NCBI GenBank assembly: GCA_030446505.1
Contig: JAUJND010000010.1
Location: 1-64,000, forward strand
DNA from: Chroococcidiopsidaceae cyanobacterium YX2bin18
Lineage (GTDB): Bacteria > Cyanobacteriota > Cyanobacteriia > Cyanobacteriales > Chroococcidiopsidaceae
DNA: 64,000 bases
Direction: 5' to 3'
Part shown: positions 18,571 to 28,216 of the stretch, piece after piece
Layout of the letters: each line of letters begins with the position of its first letter
Position numbering within the stretch: the first letter of the stretch is position 1
Program-made: the position numbers and the translations under genes
The notes under the pieces: generated by a model
Told to the model about the DNA's origin: nothing
What the model saw: the letters and a program-made list of their open reading frames with translations, nothing else
Database searches by the model: none

Positions 18571-20302
18571 ATTTTTGGCTAGTAGTGAGCGGTTGTGACC
18601 AAAAAGTAATCTGATCGCTAAGAGGCTTGATTTGGGTGGTGGGATAGTAAAAGTTGAGAATGCGGGAACTTGACCAACCCAACTGAGCTAACCGTTGAGA
18701 TCCTGTCTGACTCAAGCCAACCCCATGTCCTAGTCCTCCACCGACAAAGGCATAACCCCAGAGCATTTTCCCTTTGTTAAGTGGTTCTAAATAGAAAAGG
18801 GTGCTTCTAGGAGCAGAGAAGGCGTTGCGAACTTCGTCTTTTTCCAGCACAAAGATACCGCGATCAGTTTGAACAGCGAGTTTGAGAATGCGTCCACTAG
18901 GTGATCGCTCTACCACCTGGAGTTGCTGAATCTTTTTAAACGCGATTGGGTTTTTATTCACCTCCAGATAATGCTGCAAATCCTTGGATATCTGTTCCAT
19001 GCTGCTTGCTTTACGCCAGCGGAACATCCCCCAGCCAGTCTCATTAAATCCTTGACGCAGACTAATAAAACGCTGAAAGTTTTTTTCATCAGCTAAAGTT
19101 TGGCGATCCAGGTTCCAAACGTTACCAGCAGCATCAACTACAGGTTGCAAGTAGGCTCGATCTGCACCGTTCCAAATATCACTAAATGTAGCGGTAATCC
19201 CGCCCGTAGTAGAAGAATATAGGGCATCCACCAACTCGTTCTGGTAAGTAAGTACCTGCCCTCGTGTTGCCGCGATCGCTCGGTCTGCGTTTTGAACTGT
19301 GCCACTCAATCCCCGATAAACTTGGCAGTGGGTATCAGCACAAAGTTCATACCCATCTAGGGCAAATCGTCGCAAGTTCCGCAGCGCATATGTCCGCGCA
19401 ATAATGGCTTGCGCCTCAACTGCCGCATATGGAGCATTCGCTCCAATTTCGTGTGGTACAACGCCCCGTAAATAGGTTTCTAAAGGGACATTGTTAACTA
19501 AGGTATAAGTACCATAGGCATTTGGCTGTAGATGTAAACCTCCTGCGTAGAGGACATCCCGTTTATTACCCTCGCTCAGCCGGATGAGGTTTTTGCTAGT
19601 AGTAATATCTAGCTCGTTGCGGCTGTAGCGATAGCCATTGACTACCAAGCTAGTTTGGGGAATCTGTTGCAGAATTTGAGTATCTACGTAGGCAGTTTTA
19701 TTTCCTTTTGCTTGAAGACTCCGTAATAGTAAGCGTCTTAGTAAGGGAGTATTATAAACTTTCCGTTTTGCCCAAACTTGCCAGCGTTCCGGTTGAGCTA
19801 TCTCGGCTTCTATTCCTTTTTTGCGCCACTGCTCGGCACTATTTTCAGCAGTTTCAAAGCTTCGGTGAGTGCTCAGTACAACCCGCTCCTCTACTGCTGG
19901 TAAAGGTAGGGTTTGCATCACGACTTCCAACTTGGCGCTACTGGCTTGGAGTGTTTGCTGCCGCTCACCTGTTTTGAATTTAAGTATTAGGCGATCGCCT
20001 GGTGTTGCTTGCAGGTTCAGCTTGTCTGTTGGTTCGTCACCAAATCGCTGCAAAATCCCGACCTTGAGTTCCACATTGGGGCGGATTGCCGCTTTAGCTC
20101 TAGCAGTCAGCCCCAAGCAAAGCAATGTTGTCAACACACTGTAAGACAAGTGCAACCAGATGTTAGAACTAATTAGATTTTTCCAGTCATTCTTTGGCTG
20201 AGATGGTGGAGAAATCTGCCTTGACACGTATGTATTTCTTGACATTGACTTGTTTAGTCGTGGAGCAACTTCTCTCCAGATTAGCCTGATTATCTTAACC
20301 AA
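18569..20302 (-). CDS. SpoIID/LytB-domain protein
   Basis: This 577-residue protein has an N-terminal signal anchor (about 48-70) and a SPOR-like segment (STHRSFETAENSAEQWRKKGIEAEI). The SpoIID core follows (YLRGVVPHEIGANAPYAAVEAQAIIARTYALRN). In Firmicutes SpoIID is a lytic transglycosylase acting on denuded peptidoglycan. Cyanobacterial homologues are presumed cell-wall enzymes of the periplasm. The C-terminal GGGLGHGVGLSQTGSQRLA is the family signature. The conserved Glu sits in PHEIGA. Confidence 0.88.
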   Translation of the reverse strand: MVKIIRLIWREVAPRLNKSMSRNTYVSRQISPPSQPKNDWKNLISSNIWLHLSYSVLTTLLCLGLTARAKAAIRPNVELKVGILQRFGDEPTDKLNLQATPGDRLILKFKTGERQQTLQASSAKLEVVMQTLPLPAVEERVVLSTHRSFETAENSAEQWRKKGIEAEIAQPERWQVWAKRKVYNTPLLRRLLLRSLQAKGNKTAYVDTQILQQIPQTSLVVNGYRYSRNELDITTSKNLIRLSEGNKRDVLYAGGLHLQPNAYGTYTLVNNVPLETYLRGVVPHEIGANAPYAAVEAQAIIARTYALRNLRRFALDGYELCADTHCQVYRGLSGTVQNADRAIAATRGQVLTYQNELVDALYSSTTGGITATFSDIWNGADRAYLQPVVDAAGNVWNLDRQTLADEKNFQRFISLRQGFNETGWGMFRWRKASSMEQISKDLQHYLEVNKNPIAFKKIQQLQVVERSPSGRILKLAVQTDRGIFVLEKDEVRNAFSAPRSTLFYLEPLNKGKMLWGYAFVGGGLGHGVGLSQTGSQRLAQLGWSSSRILNFYYPTTQIKPLSDQITFWSQPLTTSQK

Positions 20303-20372
20303 TGCAGGGATAGGACATTGTTTTATAGCAAAGGAGAATTAACAATATTCGCGTTTGGTGTAATTTATTCTT

Positions 20373-20903
20373 TCATGGATGAAAATCTGCTTTCTCAACT
20401 GAGTTATCATTTACTCCCAAAGTTAGCTGCAAAGGTATCTTTTGGGGATAAGCTTTTACTACCTGTCTATATACTGCGTAATTAGTTGGCAGTGTTCTTT
20501 GTTGGTTATCTACTACAAACTTGATCTGATACGCCACAGATTTCAATAGTTCAGGAGTTGTTGCTTTTTCTTGAGGCCGCTGTCTTTGTTCTACTTCATC
20601 TACAGTAGGACGCGGTGGTAAAGTAGACCACCACAGCCCTTGGTCATCTGGACCAGTCACTGCTCCTGCAGGTTTTAAGCCATTACGATTAAGCAAAGAC
20701 GTTGAGGCAAAGGTTTCAAAGCGCGGTATTTTATCACTAGTTGGGTTAATGGAATATTTTACTTGCCAAGTATAAATAGTCCGTGCTGTTGCTTCATATT
20801 GGTTAGTGCTTACTCTAGAGCAGCTAGAAAGAGTAATCGCGATTACACCACTCACAATTGAGACAATCGGATTAATTTGCCAATTACTATTAAAATTTAT
20901 CAA
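20373..20903 (-). CDS. Predicted lipoprotein, unknown function
   Basis: This 176-residue protein has a hydrophobic N-terminus ending in a lipobox-like LSSC (about residue 28). The remainder is Gln/Pro-rich with a WWSTLPPRPTVDEVEQRQRPQEK segment. It may be periplasmic. No known family is recognised. It lies between the SpoIID-like gene and a divergent polysaccharide deacetylase. Confidence 0.55.
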   Translation of the reverse strand: MINFNSNWQINPIVSIVSGVIAITLSSCSRVSTNQYEATARTIYTWQVKYSINPTSDKIPRFETFASTSLLNRNGLKPAGAVTGPDDQGLWWSTLPPRPTVDEVEQRQRPQEKATTPELLKSVAYQIKFVVDNQQRTLPTNYAVYRQVVKAYPQKIPLQLTLGVNDNSVEKADFHP

Positions 20904-20941
20904 CTACTGATGCCAACTATAGGACTACTTATAACTAAACA

Positions 20942-21640
20942 ATGCAACTGGCTCCATTTTTACCCATTTTGTACCGAATCCTTGAACCGACTTTTCCCAG
21001 TTGCCTTTGGGCTGGTAATCCAAATTCCAAAGTAATTGCTTTGACGTTTGATGATGGACCTCATCCTGATTACACACCGCAGTTGTTGGAAGTTTTAAAC
21101 CAATACTCAATCCCAGCTAGTTTTTTTTGGTTAGGTGCTTGTGTAAATCGCTCACCTGCTGTAGCCAAAGCCGTTTATGATCGCGGTCACTGGATTGGGC
21201 TACATGGTTACGATCATCGCTCTTTTCCAATGCTTACACCTGCTGAACTCAAGGAAAGCTTGCAAAAAACCCAAGACGCAATTACTCAAGCGTGCTTGTC
21301 ACCAACAACTATCCGTGATGTCCGACCACCAAATGGGTTATTTACACCCCATACTTTAAGCTTGTTACACCAGTGGCAGTATCGCTCTGTAATGTGGAGT
21401 GTTGTCCCAGAAGATTGGGTTCGCCCAGGAGTTGCCGTTGTATTGCAGCGAGTGTTACAACAGGTTCAAAACGGTTCATTGATTGTGTTACACGACGGCG
21501 CTTGCGGTGGACAAGACGTTGCTGTAATAACCGCTCAGTTAATTCCCCAATTACTGAGACAAGGATATCGTTTTGTAACGGTCGATACTTTGTGGCAGCA
21601 AGCTCAATTCCATGCTAGTAGGTTGTTACAGCGTTATTGA
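20942..21640 (+). CDS. NodB-type polysaccharide deacetylase
   Basis: This 232-residue protein has the CE4 motif TFDDGPH (Asp37/Asp38) and the metal-binding HGYDH (His88, His92). VRPPNGLFT matches motif 3. These zinc- or cobalt-dependent enzymes remove acetyl groups from N-acetylglucosamine in peptidoglycan or exopolysaccharide. No signal peptide is obvious, so cell-wall access needs another explanation. Confidence 0.88.
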   Translation: MQLAPFLPILYRILEPTFPSCLWAGNPNSKVIALTFDDGPHPDYTPQLLEVLNQYSIPASFFWLGACVNRSPAVAKAVYDRGHWIGLHGYDHRSFPMLTPAELKESLQKTQDAITQACLSPTTIRDVRPPNGLFTPHTLSLLHQWQYRSVMWSVVPEDWVRPGVAVVLQRVLQQVQNGSLIVLHDGACGGQDVAVITAQLIPQLLRQGYRFVTVDTLWQQAQFHASRLLQRY

Positions 21641-22592
21641 GGTTCACATTAATCTCCAAGCTTTCCTGATAATTGATTAATTTCTCGCTATCCTAGCTGT
21701 CAGTCATAAATAAATTCACTAAAATGACTAAAGATAAGTTTAAAATTTGTCAAGATCAATTCGGTTGAGATTTAAGTACGAACCCAATCAAGGTGAGAAT
21801 AAAAATTGAGTGCTTAAGTTTGACAAAGGTATCGCAAGCTCCGCCTGTTATAGATGGAGTAAAGATAACCGCGTAAGTATTGTAGAAGTAGACGTGAGTT
21901 GGTCAGGAAGCTTAAGCTAACCGCTACCTCTAGCTACACTGCAAACTTGCTCCATGAGTTAATGTTTTGCAGAACCCATTATTATTTGTGACGAGCTAGC
22001 CTAACTGCTTTCGCTTGGACATAACAACTTGTCAGCAACTAAATTCATGGAACAAGGTTAAAAATAAGTGGCTCAAACCCTCTTATCTTGCCAAGGACTA
22101 AATTGGCAAAAACTGGCTGATTATTCCATATACAATTTGGAGTTGGATAGCAATCATCAAGTTTATTGTTAACTGAAAGACAATGCTGCTGCAATTTTTT
22201 GAATTTTTAAAGATCACTCAAAGTTATAATTCCAGATATTACTATCTATCTGGATAAGTAAACTCTGTATGACTTGAAAATTTAATGTCAAAACATTAAA
22301 TGCGTGCGATTTTTGTGAAATAGGCTACAATCGGGGGGTTGTTTGTTAACCTAATTGTTAATAGCAGCAATTAGCGCTGATATCAATCGCTAGCTTTTAT
22401 AAGCAAGTAAAACCCTTTCATCCAACAATAAGTGTTTAAGTTACAACACATATTGTCTTATTTTTGAAGAAGCCAATAACTTCTCGAATCATAAGCACTC
22501 TTTGCAGTTTGCCAACGGCTTACTTAATAACAAGAGTGGTAAATAAATGTTAACTAATTGATGTTTGAATCAAGGAGCATGAGGAACGCGGC
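21641..22592. other. Long region upstream of the principal sigma factor gene
   Basis: This 950-bp AT-rich stretch contains no convincing ORF or known RNA. It probably holds several promoters and a long leader for the sigma factor. TACAAT near 22326 is a possible -10 box, but no good -35 box faces it. Confidence 0.4.
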
Positions 22593-23765
22593 ATGAACCA
22601 GGCTAACAACGTACTCGAAACCATTCATCAGCCTGAACTCGAAATTATTCATCAGCCTGACAGTGATTTAGAACTTTTAATTGAAGTAGATGTGGATTTG
22701 CACACCCTAGATTCTGAGGAAAATGATGAATTTATAGAAGCTCAGCCTGATGAAGACGACGCTAAGTCTGGTAAGGTTGCTAAATCACGTCGGCGACCGC
22801 AAACAAAAAAGAAGCAGTATACAGAAGACTCGATTCGCCTTTACCTGCAAGAAATTGGTCGAATCCGGCTACTGCGAGCGGACGAAGAAATTGAACTAGC
22901 TCGAAAAATTGCTGAATTACTCCAAATGGAGCGAGTACGCGAACGACTGATGGAGCAGCTAGAGCGCGATCCTCATGACAGTGAATGGGCTGAAGCCGTC
23001 GAATTACCTTTACCAACATTTCGTTATCGCCTCGCACACCTTGGTAGACCGGCACAGGCAAAAAGGGTGCACTCTACCTTGCTCCTAGGAGTTTCGATCG
23101 CGAAGAAATATATGAATCGGGGGCTATCTTTTCAGGACTTGATCCAAGAAGGAAGTCTGGGTTTGATCCGCGCCGCTGAAAAGTTTGACCACGAAAAAGG
23201 ATATAAGTTTTCTACATACGCAACGTGGTGGATTCGACAGGCAATTACAAGAGCGATCGCTGATCAATCTCGGACTATTCGCCTACCTGTTCACCTGTAC
23301 GAAACCATTTCCCGGATTAAGAAAACAACTAAGCTGCTCTCTCAAGAAATGGGTCGTAAACCAACCGAAGAAGAAATCGCTACACGGATGGAAATGACAA
23401 TTGAGAAACTGCGGTTTATTGCTAAATCAGCTCAATTACCAATTTCACTAGAAACGCCCATCGGCAAAGAGGAAGACTCCCGATTGGGCGATTTTATTGA
23501 ATCTGATAGCGAGACACCAGAAGATCAAGTTTCAAAAAATCTGTTGCGTGAAGACCTGGAAAAAGTTTTAGATAGCCTCAGTCCGCGTGAACGGGATGTT
23601 TTGAGACTGCGCTACGGTTTGGATGATGGTCGGATGAAGACGCTTGAGGAAATTGGGCAGATATTTAATGTCACCCGCGAACGCATTCGTCAAATTGAGG
23701 CAAAAGCACTCCGCAAGTTACGCCACCCAAATCGCAACAGCGTTCTTAAGGAGTATATTCGCTAA
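22593..23765 (+). CDS. sigA: RNA polymerase principal sigma factor SigA (group 1)
   Basis: This 390-residue protein has the order 1.2-2-3-4. Region 2 contains [48 protein letters not shown]. Region 3 starts [15 protein letters not shown]. Region 4 has [38 protein letters not shown]. The acidic N-terminus ([20 protein letters not shown]) is typical of cyanobacterial SigA rather than group 2 factors, which lack it. It directs transcription of housekeeping genes. Confidence 0.9.
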   Translation: MNQANNVLETIHQPELEIIHQPDSDLELLIEVDVDLHTLDSEENDEFIEAQPDEDDAKSGKVAKSRRRPQTKKKQYTEDSIRLYLQEIGRIRLLRADEEIELARKIAELLQMERVRERLMEQLERDPHDSEWAEAVELPLPTFRYRLAHLGRPAQAKRVHSTLLLGVSIAKKYMNRGLSFQDLIQEGSLGLIRAAEKFDHEKGYKFSTYATWWIRQAITRAIADQSRTIRLPVHLYETISRIKKTTKLLSQEMGRKPTEEEIATRMEMTIEKLRFIAKSAQLPISLETPIGKEEDSRLGDFIESDSETPEDQVSKNLLREDLEKVLDSLSPRERDVLRLRYGLDDGRMKTLEEIGQIFNVTRERIRQIEAKALRKLRHPNRNSVLKEYIR

Positions 23766-23795
23766 GGATTAATTAGCAATTAGTTAACCAATTAC

Positions 23796-23832
23796 AAAAA
23801 ACCTGGGATTACTAAGCACTCCCAGGTTTTTA
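23796..23832. terminator. Bidirectional terminator between sigA and pepP
   Basis: AAAAACCTGGGA and TCCCAGGTTTTT form a perfect 12-bp stem with an 11-nt loop. U-tracts lie on both strands. It serves the convergent sigA and pepP genes. Confidence 0.9.
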
Positions 23833-25140
23833 ATATCGTTCTAATTCCGCAACAGTTTTGGGAACCCCAGCAGTTAGAACTTCATGCCCTATGGAGGTAA
23901 CCAAAACATCATCTTCAATCCGAATCCCAATGCCACTCCAGCGCGGGTCAATCTCTGGCTGATCTTCAGCTGGCTTAGTATCAGGGACAATGTAAAGCCC
24001 TGGTTCCACTGTGAGAACTTGACCAGGAATTAGGAGTTGTGGAGAGTCACCATGCTGATAAACTCCGACATCATGAACATCTAAACCTAGCCAATGTCCG
24101 GTGCGGTGCATATAAAAGGGCTTGTACTTCTCCTCCTCAATCAACTTATCGATTTCTCCTTTGAGAATACCAAGTTCAACTAAACCTTCTGTCAGGACGC
24201 GCACTGCTGTATCGTGAATTTTATGATAAGGATTACCAGGTTGGACTTGGGCGATCGCTTGCAGTTGTGCTGCTAAAACAATTTCATAAAGTGTCTTTTG
24301 TTCCGGAGTAAACTTGCCACCTACGGGAAACGTGCGCGTAATATCGGCGTTGTAGTAACCATAGGCACAGCCAGCATCAATTAGCAGCAGTTCGTTATCT
24401 TGCATCTGGCGAGTATTCTCGATATAGTGCAGCACACAAGCATTAGAACCAGAAGCAACTATTGAGGGATAAGCTGGTCCTATTCCACCGCGCAGGCGAA
24501 ATAACCGCTCCATCTCCGCCTGAATTTCGTACTCGTAGCGTCCAGGTTGAGCAATTTCCAGGGCATAGTTGTGCGCTTCAACTGAAATAGCAGTTGCTTT
24601 ACGGATTAACTCCAACTCAGCTGCACTCTTAACCTGGCGCATGGCATGGAGAATCGGTCCTGTGTCTTCAATCGCAATTGGTCCAGTACCGCGTTTAGCA
24701 TAAGTTGCCATCAACCGCTGCCAGTGCTGGAGCAGATTTTCATTAAAGGCGCGATCGCGTCCTAAATGGTAATAAATTCGCTCTGCTTTTTCTAAATACT
24801 GCGGCAGTTTCTCATCCAATTCGGCGATCGGGTAAGCTTCCACTGCGCCAAATAATTCCTTCGCCCCTTCTACTCCACAGCGATAACCTGTCCAGACTTC
24901 TTTTTCTCTTTCCTTCGGTTGCACAAATAGGACAAACTGGTGTTCTGGGTGATGCGGCGCTAAAACTGCCACTGCTTCTGGTTCGTTAAATCCAGTCAAG
25001 TAGAAAAAATCACTGTCTTGGCGAAAAGCATATTCGACATCATTATGCATAACTGCCATCGGCGCACTGCGAAAGATGGCGGTTCCCATGCCAATTTTTG
25101 CCATCAATTGCTCACGGCGCTGACGATACTCTGCTTGCAT
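23830..25140 (-). CDS. pepP: Xaa-Pro aminopeptidase (AMPP, M24B)
   Basis: This 436-residue protein has an AMP-N domain followed by the pita-bread catalytic domain. Metal ligands fall in DAGCAYGYYNADITRTFPVGG (two Asp), HRTGHWLGLDVHDVG (His), LTVEPGLYI (Glu) and GIRIEDDVLVT (Glu). It removes N-terminal residues preceding proline, using two Mn ions. The length is typical. It stands alone. Confidence 0.95.
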   Translation of the reverse strand: MQAEYRQRREQLMAKIGMGTAIFRSAPMAVMHNDVEYAFRQDSDFFYLTGFNEPEAVAVLAPHHPEHQFVLFVQPKEREKEVWTGYRCGVEGAKELFGAVEAYPIAELDEKLPQYLEKAERIYYHLGRDRAFNENLLQHWQRLMATYAKRGTGPIAIEDTGPILHAMRQVKSAAELELIRKATAISVEAHNYALEIAQPGRYEYEIQAEMERLFRLRGGIGPAYPSIVASGSNACVLHYIENTRQMQDNELLLIDAGCAYGYYNADITRTFPVGGKFTPEQKTLYEIVLAAQLQAIAQVQPGNPYHKIHDTAVRVLTEGLVELGILKGEIDKLIEEEKYKPFYMHRTGHWLGLDVHDVGVYQHGDSPQLLIPGQVLTVEPGLYIVPDTKPAEDQPEIDPRWSGIGIRIEDDVLVTSIGHEVLTAGVPKTVAELERY

Positions 25141-25268
25141 AACTACTTAATTATTGATCCTGCAAATGAATTTTAAATGGAACTTACGTAGCCATCCATT
25201 GCCCAAACGTGAGGCGATCGCACGTTATGAATGCGCTCAGTCACTAAACATTCTTTTACCGCAACTGC

Positions 25269-26036
25269 CTAAAATTTGTAACTCAACTGAATCGCCGATC
25301 CATTCTGTGGCAAATCTGCTGGGTCAATAGTGATCGTGGCATTATTGGCACGGCGCACTGGCGTTCCATTGATCAACGTCAGAAACTCATCTATTGAACC
25401 AATATCACAGGCAGCAGCATCAGCAGCTTGTGTCCTGTAATGAGTGGGAATTACTAATTTTGGATTCAGAGCTTGAATTGCCTGTTGAGCTTCTTGAGGT
25501 GTGTAGACTTTTGCCCCACCACCTACTGGAATTAACAGCAGATCCGGTCGTCCCATCAAGATTTTTTGCTCATTTGTAATCGGCGCAGCGGCTCCCCCTA
25601 AGTGCAGAATATTAATTCCCCCTTGATTCCAGCGCCACGCCACATTTGTACCAAATCGCCTTCCACCTTGGCGATCGTGGTTTGTAGAAATACCTTGTAG
25701 CTGTATACCATTAAATTCGTATACACCAGGCTCATAAATTAATCGCGGATTACCAGGTAGCCCTTCCACAGAGCCTTCATCTAATAGCTGGCTACTAATC
25801 AATACCAAATCTGTTGCTACTTTCGGTGGCTGATACCCGGCTGTACATCCTAGCGTCCGAAACGGATTTACTAAAATTTTAGTTCCACCACTAGTAAACA
25901 AAAAGCAAGTATGACCCAGGGCCTTAATTGATACTGAATTGCTGTTTGGTGCTGAATAAGCCTTAAATGCAGTTGAGGTAGTAATTATTGTCGTTAACCC
26001 TATCCCAGCGTAGCTAAGCAGTTGTCGCCGTTTCAT
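25269..26036 (-). CDS. Tat-exported metallo-beta-lactamase-fold protein, degenerate active site
   Basis: This 255-residue protein starts MKRRQLLSYAGIGLTTIITTSTAF, a twin-arginine-like signal. The mature part is UlaG-like (GHTCFLFTSGGTKILVNPFRT, ILHLGG, PTHYRTQ). The HxHxDH zinc motif is replaced by ISSQLLDEG, so catalysis by the usual route is unlikely. It overlaps the trpG stop by 4 nt (ATGA) and is translationally coupled. Confidence 0.75.
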   Translation of the reverse strand: MKRRQLLSYAGIGLTTIITTSTAFKAYSAPNSNSVSIKALGHTCFLFTSGGTKILVNPFRTLGCTAGYQPPKVATDLVLISSQLLDEGSVEGLPGNPRLIYEPGVYEFNGIQLQGISTNHDRQGGRRFGTNVAWRWNQGGINILHLGGAAAPITNEQKILMGRPDLLLIPVGGGAKVYTPQEAQQAIQALNPKLVIPTHYRTQAADAAACDIGSIDEFLTLINGTPVRRANNATITIDPADLPQNGSAIQLSYKF

Positions 26037-26629
26037 TTTTTCTCCAGTTGTTTCAGGAAATTTCGTAATAATTGCTTTCCTGAAGTCGTCAGCACACTTT
26101 CCGGATGAAACTGGACTCCCTCAATGTGAGGATAGTTCCGGTGTCTCACACCCATAATGGTTCCATCCTCAACCCAGGCAGTAATCTCCAGCACCTCTGG
26201 ACAAGTTTGCTGCTCAATTACCAGACTATGATACCGGGTCGCGGTCAATGGATTATCCAATCCTTGAAAGACTCCTACTCCAGTATGAGACACCTGAGAA
26301 GTTTTACCATGCATTAACTCTGGAGCAGACACAATTTGACCACCAAAGACTTGACCAATGCTTTGATGCCCTAAGCACACCCCTAGAATCGGTAAAGTCG
26401 GTCCCAACTGGTGAATTAAATCCAAGGAAATTCCGGCATCTTCTGGGCGACCTGGTCCTGGAGAAATTATTACTGCATCTGGCTGTAATTGCCGGAGCTG
26501 CTCTAGGGAAATTTGGTCATTGCGATAGACATAAATTTCGGCTGCAACCGGGAAGTCTGACCCTAATTCTCCCAAATATTGCACCAAATTATAGGTAAAG
26601 CTGTCGTAATTATCAATAACTATGAGCAA
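26033..26629 (-). CDS. trpG: Anthranilate synthase component II / glutamine amidotransferase
   Basis: This 198-residue class I amidotransferase has IDNYDSFTYNLVQYL, the nucleophile motif LGVCLGHQSIGQVFGG (Cys about 79) and the His/Glu pair in GVQFHPESVLT. It supplies ammonia for anthranilate (tryptophan) or p-aminobenzoate (folate) synthesis. The paralogues TrpG and PabA cannot be told apart by length. Its partner is not adjacent. Confidence 0.9.
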   Translation of the reverse strand: MLIVIDNYDSFTYNLVQYLGELGSDFPVAAEIYVYRNDQISLEQLRQLQPDAVIISPGPGRPEDAGISLDLIHQLGPTLPILGVCLGHQSIGQVFGGQIVSAPELMHGKTSQVSHTGVGVFQGLDNPLTATRYHSLVIEQQTCPEVLEITAWVEDGTIMGVRHRNYPHIEGVQFHPESVLTTSGKQLLRNFLKQLEKK

Positions 26630-26655
26630 GTATCATCCTCTTCCTTACTCCTTTT

Positions 26656-27111
26656 CTAGCTTAGATTAGACTGAATCAGCGCTAGTAGGGGAGGTAGCAA
26701 CAGCACTCCAGCTACCAAAACCGCTGTTAGAGCTGAGACAAGCACGGCACCAGCGGCACAGTCCTTTGCAATTTTGGCTAGTTCATGATAAGACTGTTTA
26801 ACTATTAAGTCAACGACTGACTCAATTGCTGTATTTAGCAATTCTAATGCCAGAACTAACCCACTGGTTAGCCCAATTACTGCCACTTCAATTGAGCGCA
26901 GATGTAAAAAAATGCCCAAGGCGATCGCGCTTGCGCCGATAACTAAATGTATGCGAAAGTTGCGTTGAGTTTGCAAGGCGTAACTAAGTCCAGCCCAAGC
27001 ATATTTAAAACTAACAAGTAAATTTGAGGCGACTTGCCAGGACAACTCCCGCTTGCTTTTGGCAACCTTTTCCGGTTGGTTTGGCATTGACATTAAAAGT
27101 TTCTGGGACAT
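26656..27111 (-). CDS. dgkA: Diacylglycerol kinase family, DgkA-like membrane enzyme
   Basis: The protein has three transmembrane helices and the DgkA core: the NFRIHLVIGA box and LELLNTAIESVVDLI with the catalytic Glu. It phosphorylates diacylglycerol or undecaprenol. The N-terminal extension (SKRELSWQVASNLL) resembles undecaprenol-kinase-type homologues. The track start at 27120 is a TTG. I prefer the ATG at 27111 (MSQKLL). Confidence 0.85.
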   Translation of the reverse strand: MSQKLLMSMPNQPEKVAKSKRELSWQVASNLLVSFKYAWAGLSYALQTQRNFRIHLVIGASAIALGIFLHLRSIEVAVIGLTSGLVLALELLNTAIESVVDLIVKQSYHELAKIAKDCAAGAVLVSALTAVLVAGVLLLPPLLALIQSNLS

Positions 27112-27369
27112 GATACACAACCAGAATATAGGAGTTGAGGAGCCAAATTCGCCGCTTTTAATTGCATTGACTACTTGTTCTATTTTCTATAAAAATCCGA
27201 TTTAGACAATAAGGGATTAAGTAATATACTCTTAAATCCAATTGCTTTTATCTGGAGTCGATTAATATATTACACAAACAGCAAGGACAAACCCTTATCG
27301 TCTTAGGTATAGCATGGCGCTTCCATTAAGAACAGCTAAACCAAACACCTCAACTGCACTACTCGCAGT

Positions 27370-27888
27370 TTATGTTGTATTAACAGTAATACCGAGTGCC
27401 TGAAGCAAAATGTACTGCTGATCTAGCATTTGGATCAGACTATCCTCATCAGGATGATCCCAACCTACGAGATGGAGCAAACCGTGAGTTGCTAACCAGA
27501 CTAACTCAGTTTGTAGATGATGTCCCTGCTGCTGTGCCTGCCGATTAGCTGTATCAACAGAGATCACAATATCACCAAGATAGACGGGTTGAGGCGATTG
27601 CATCTCAATTGGCTGTGGGCAATTTACCTCTAAAGCGGCAAATGCTAAAACATCAGTAGGCTTATTTTGCTTGCGGTACTGAGCATTAAGCGCCTGAATT
27701 TCAGCATCATTTGTCAAGCGCAGACTAAGTTCGTAGTCTGCTGATGTATGAGATAGGATCTCTAGCCAGCACTCAAACCAGTTTTCCCAAGTTTCAGGGG
27801 CAATGCGATCATCTTGGTATACTGCTAAATTTGAGTCCGATAAAGAAGACTCAAAGAAACAATCCTGCACACTCACTTCGACTTGCAA
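27370..27888 (-). CDS. ybeY: Endoribonuclease YbeY
   Basis: This 172-residue protein has the UPF0054 signature HGLLHLVGWDH with three zinc-coordinating histidines. The N-terminal half carries DVLAFA, also conserved. YbeY takes part in 16S rRNA 3'-end maturation and ribosome quality control. The N-terminal extension (about 30 residues, FFESSL) is variable among cyanobacteria. DUF3285 follows upstream in the same direction. Confidence 0.93.
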   Translation of the reverse strand: MQVEVSVQDCFFESSLSDSNLAVYQDDRIAPETWENWFECWLEILSHTSADYELSLRLTNDAEIQALNAQYRKQNKPTDVLAFAALEVNCPQPIEMQSPQPVYLGDIVISVDTANRQAQQQGHHLQTELVWLATHGLLHLVGWDHPDEDSLIQMLDQQYILLQALGITVNTT

Positions 27889-27904
27889 TGAACTCTCCTT
27901 GTCA

Positions 27905-28111
27905 TTAGCGAGTTAGGTAAGCAAGACCCACAAGAACAGCCAAAAGCCCTGTTATTGTCAGTGCAAAGTGTTGCAGGGAAGTACCCCGCTTCCGCACCAT
28001 GTTCCGCATGGCGAGTTTGACGTAACTAGGCTTATCGGTTGCGACTTGTGTTGCCGGGGTAGATTCAGAGGAATGATTATTTAAATGAGGATATGAAGGC
28101 GACTTGCTCAT
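27905..28111 (-). CDS. DUF3285 family membrane protein
   Basis: This 68-residue cyanobacteria-specific protein ends in PSYVKLAMRNMVRKRGTSLQHFALTITGLLAVLVGLAYLTR. One transmembrane helix lies at the C-terminus. Its role is unknown. It sits between prfB and ybeY and is probably cotranscribed with ybeY, 16 nt away. Confidence 0.85.
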   Translation of the reverse strand: MSKSPSYPHLNNHSSESTPATQVATDKPSYVKLAMRNMVRKRGTSLQHFALTITGLLAVLVGLAYLTR

Positions 28112-28149
28112 GGTAACAGTGATAAGAGTATGACGAATTCTTCCCTTAA

Positions 28150-28215
28150 TCTAACAGTTAGTAATTAATCATTAATCCCAAAGCTATTAACCAACAACCA
28201 ATGATTAATAACTAA
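28150..28215. repeat. Degenerate heptamer-type repeat with inverted copies
   Basis: AGTTAGTAATTAATCATTAATC is followed by inverted ACCAATGATTAATAACT. It is the same AT-rich family as the ribosomal-cluster arrays and occupies the gap after prfB. Confidence 0.5.
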
Positions 28216-28216
28216 A

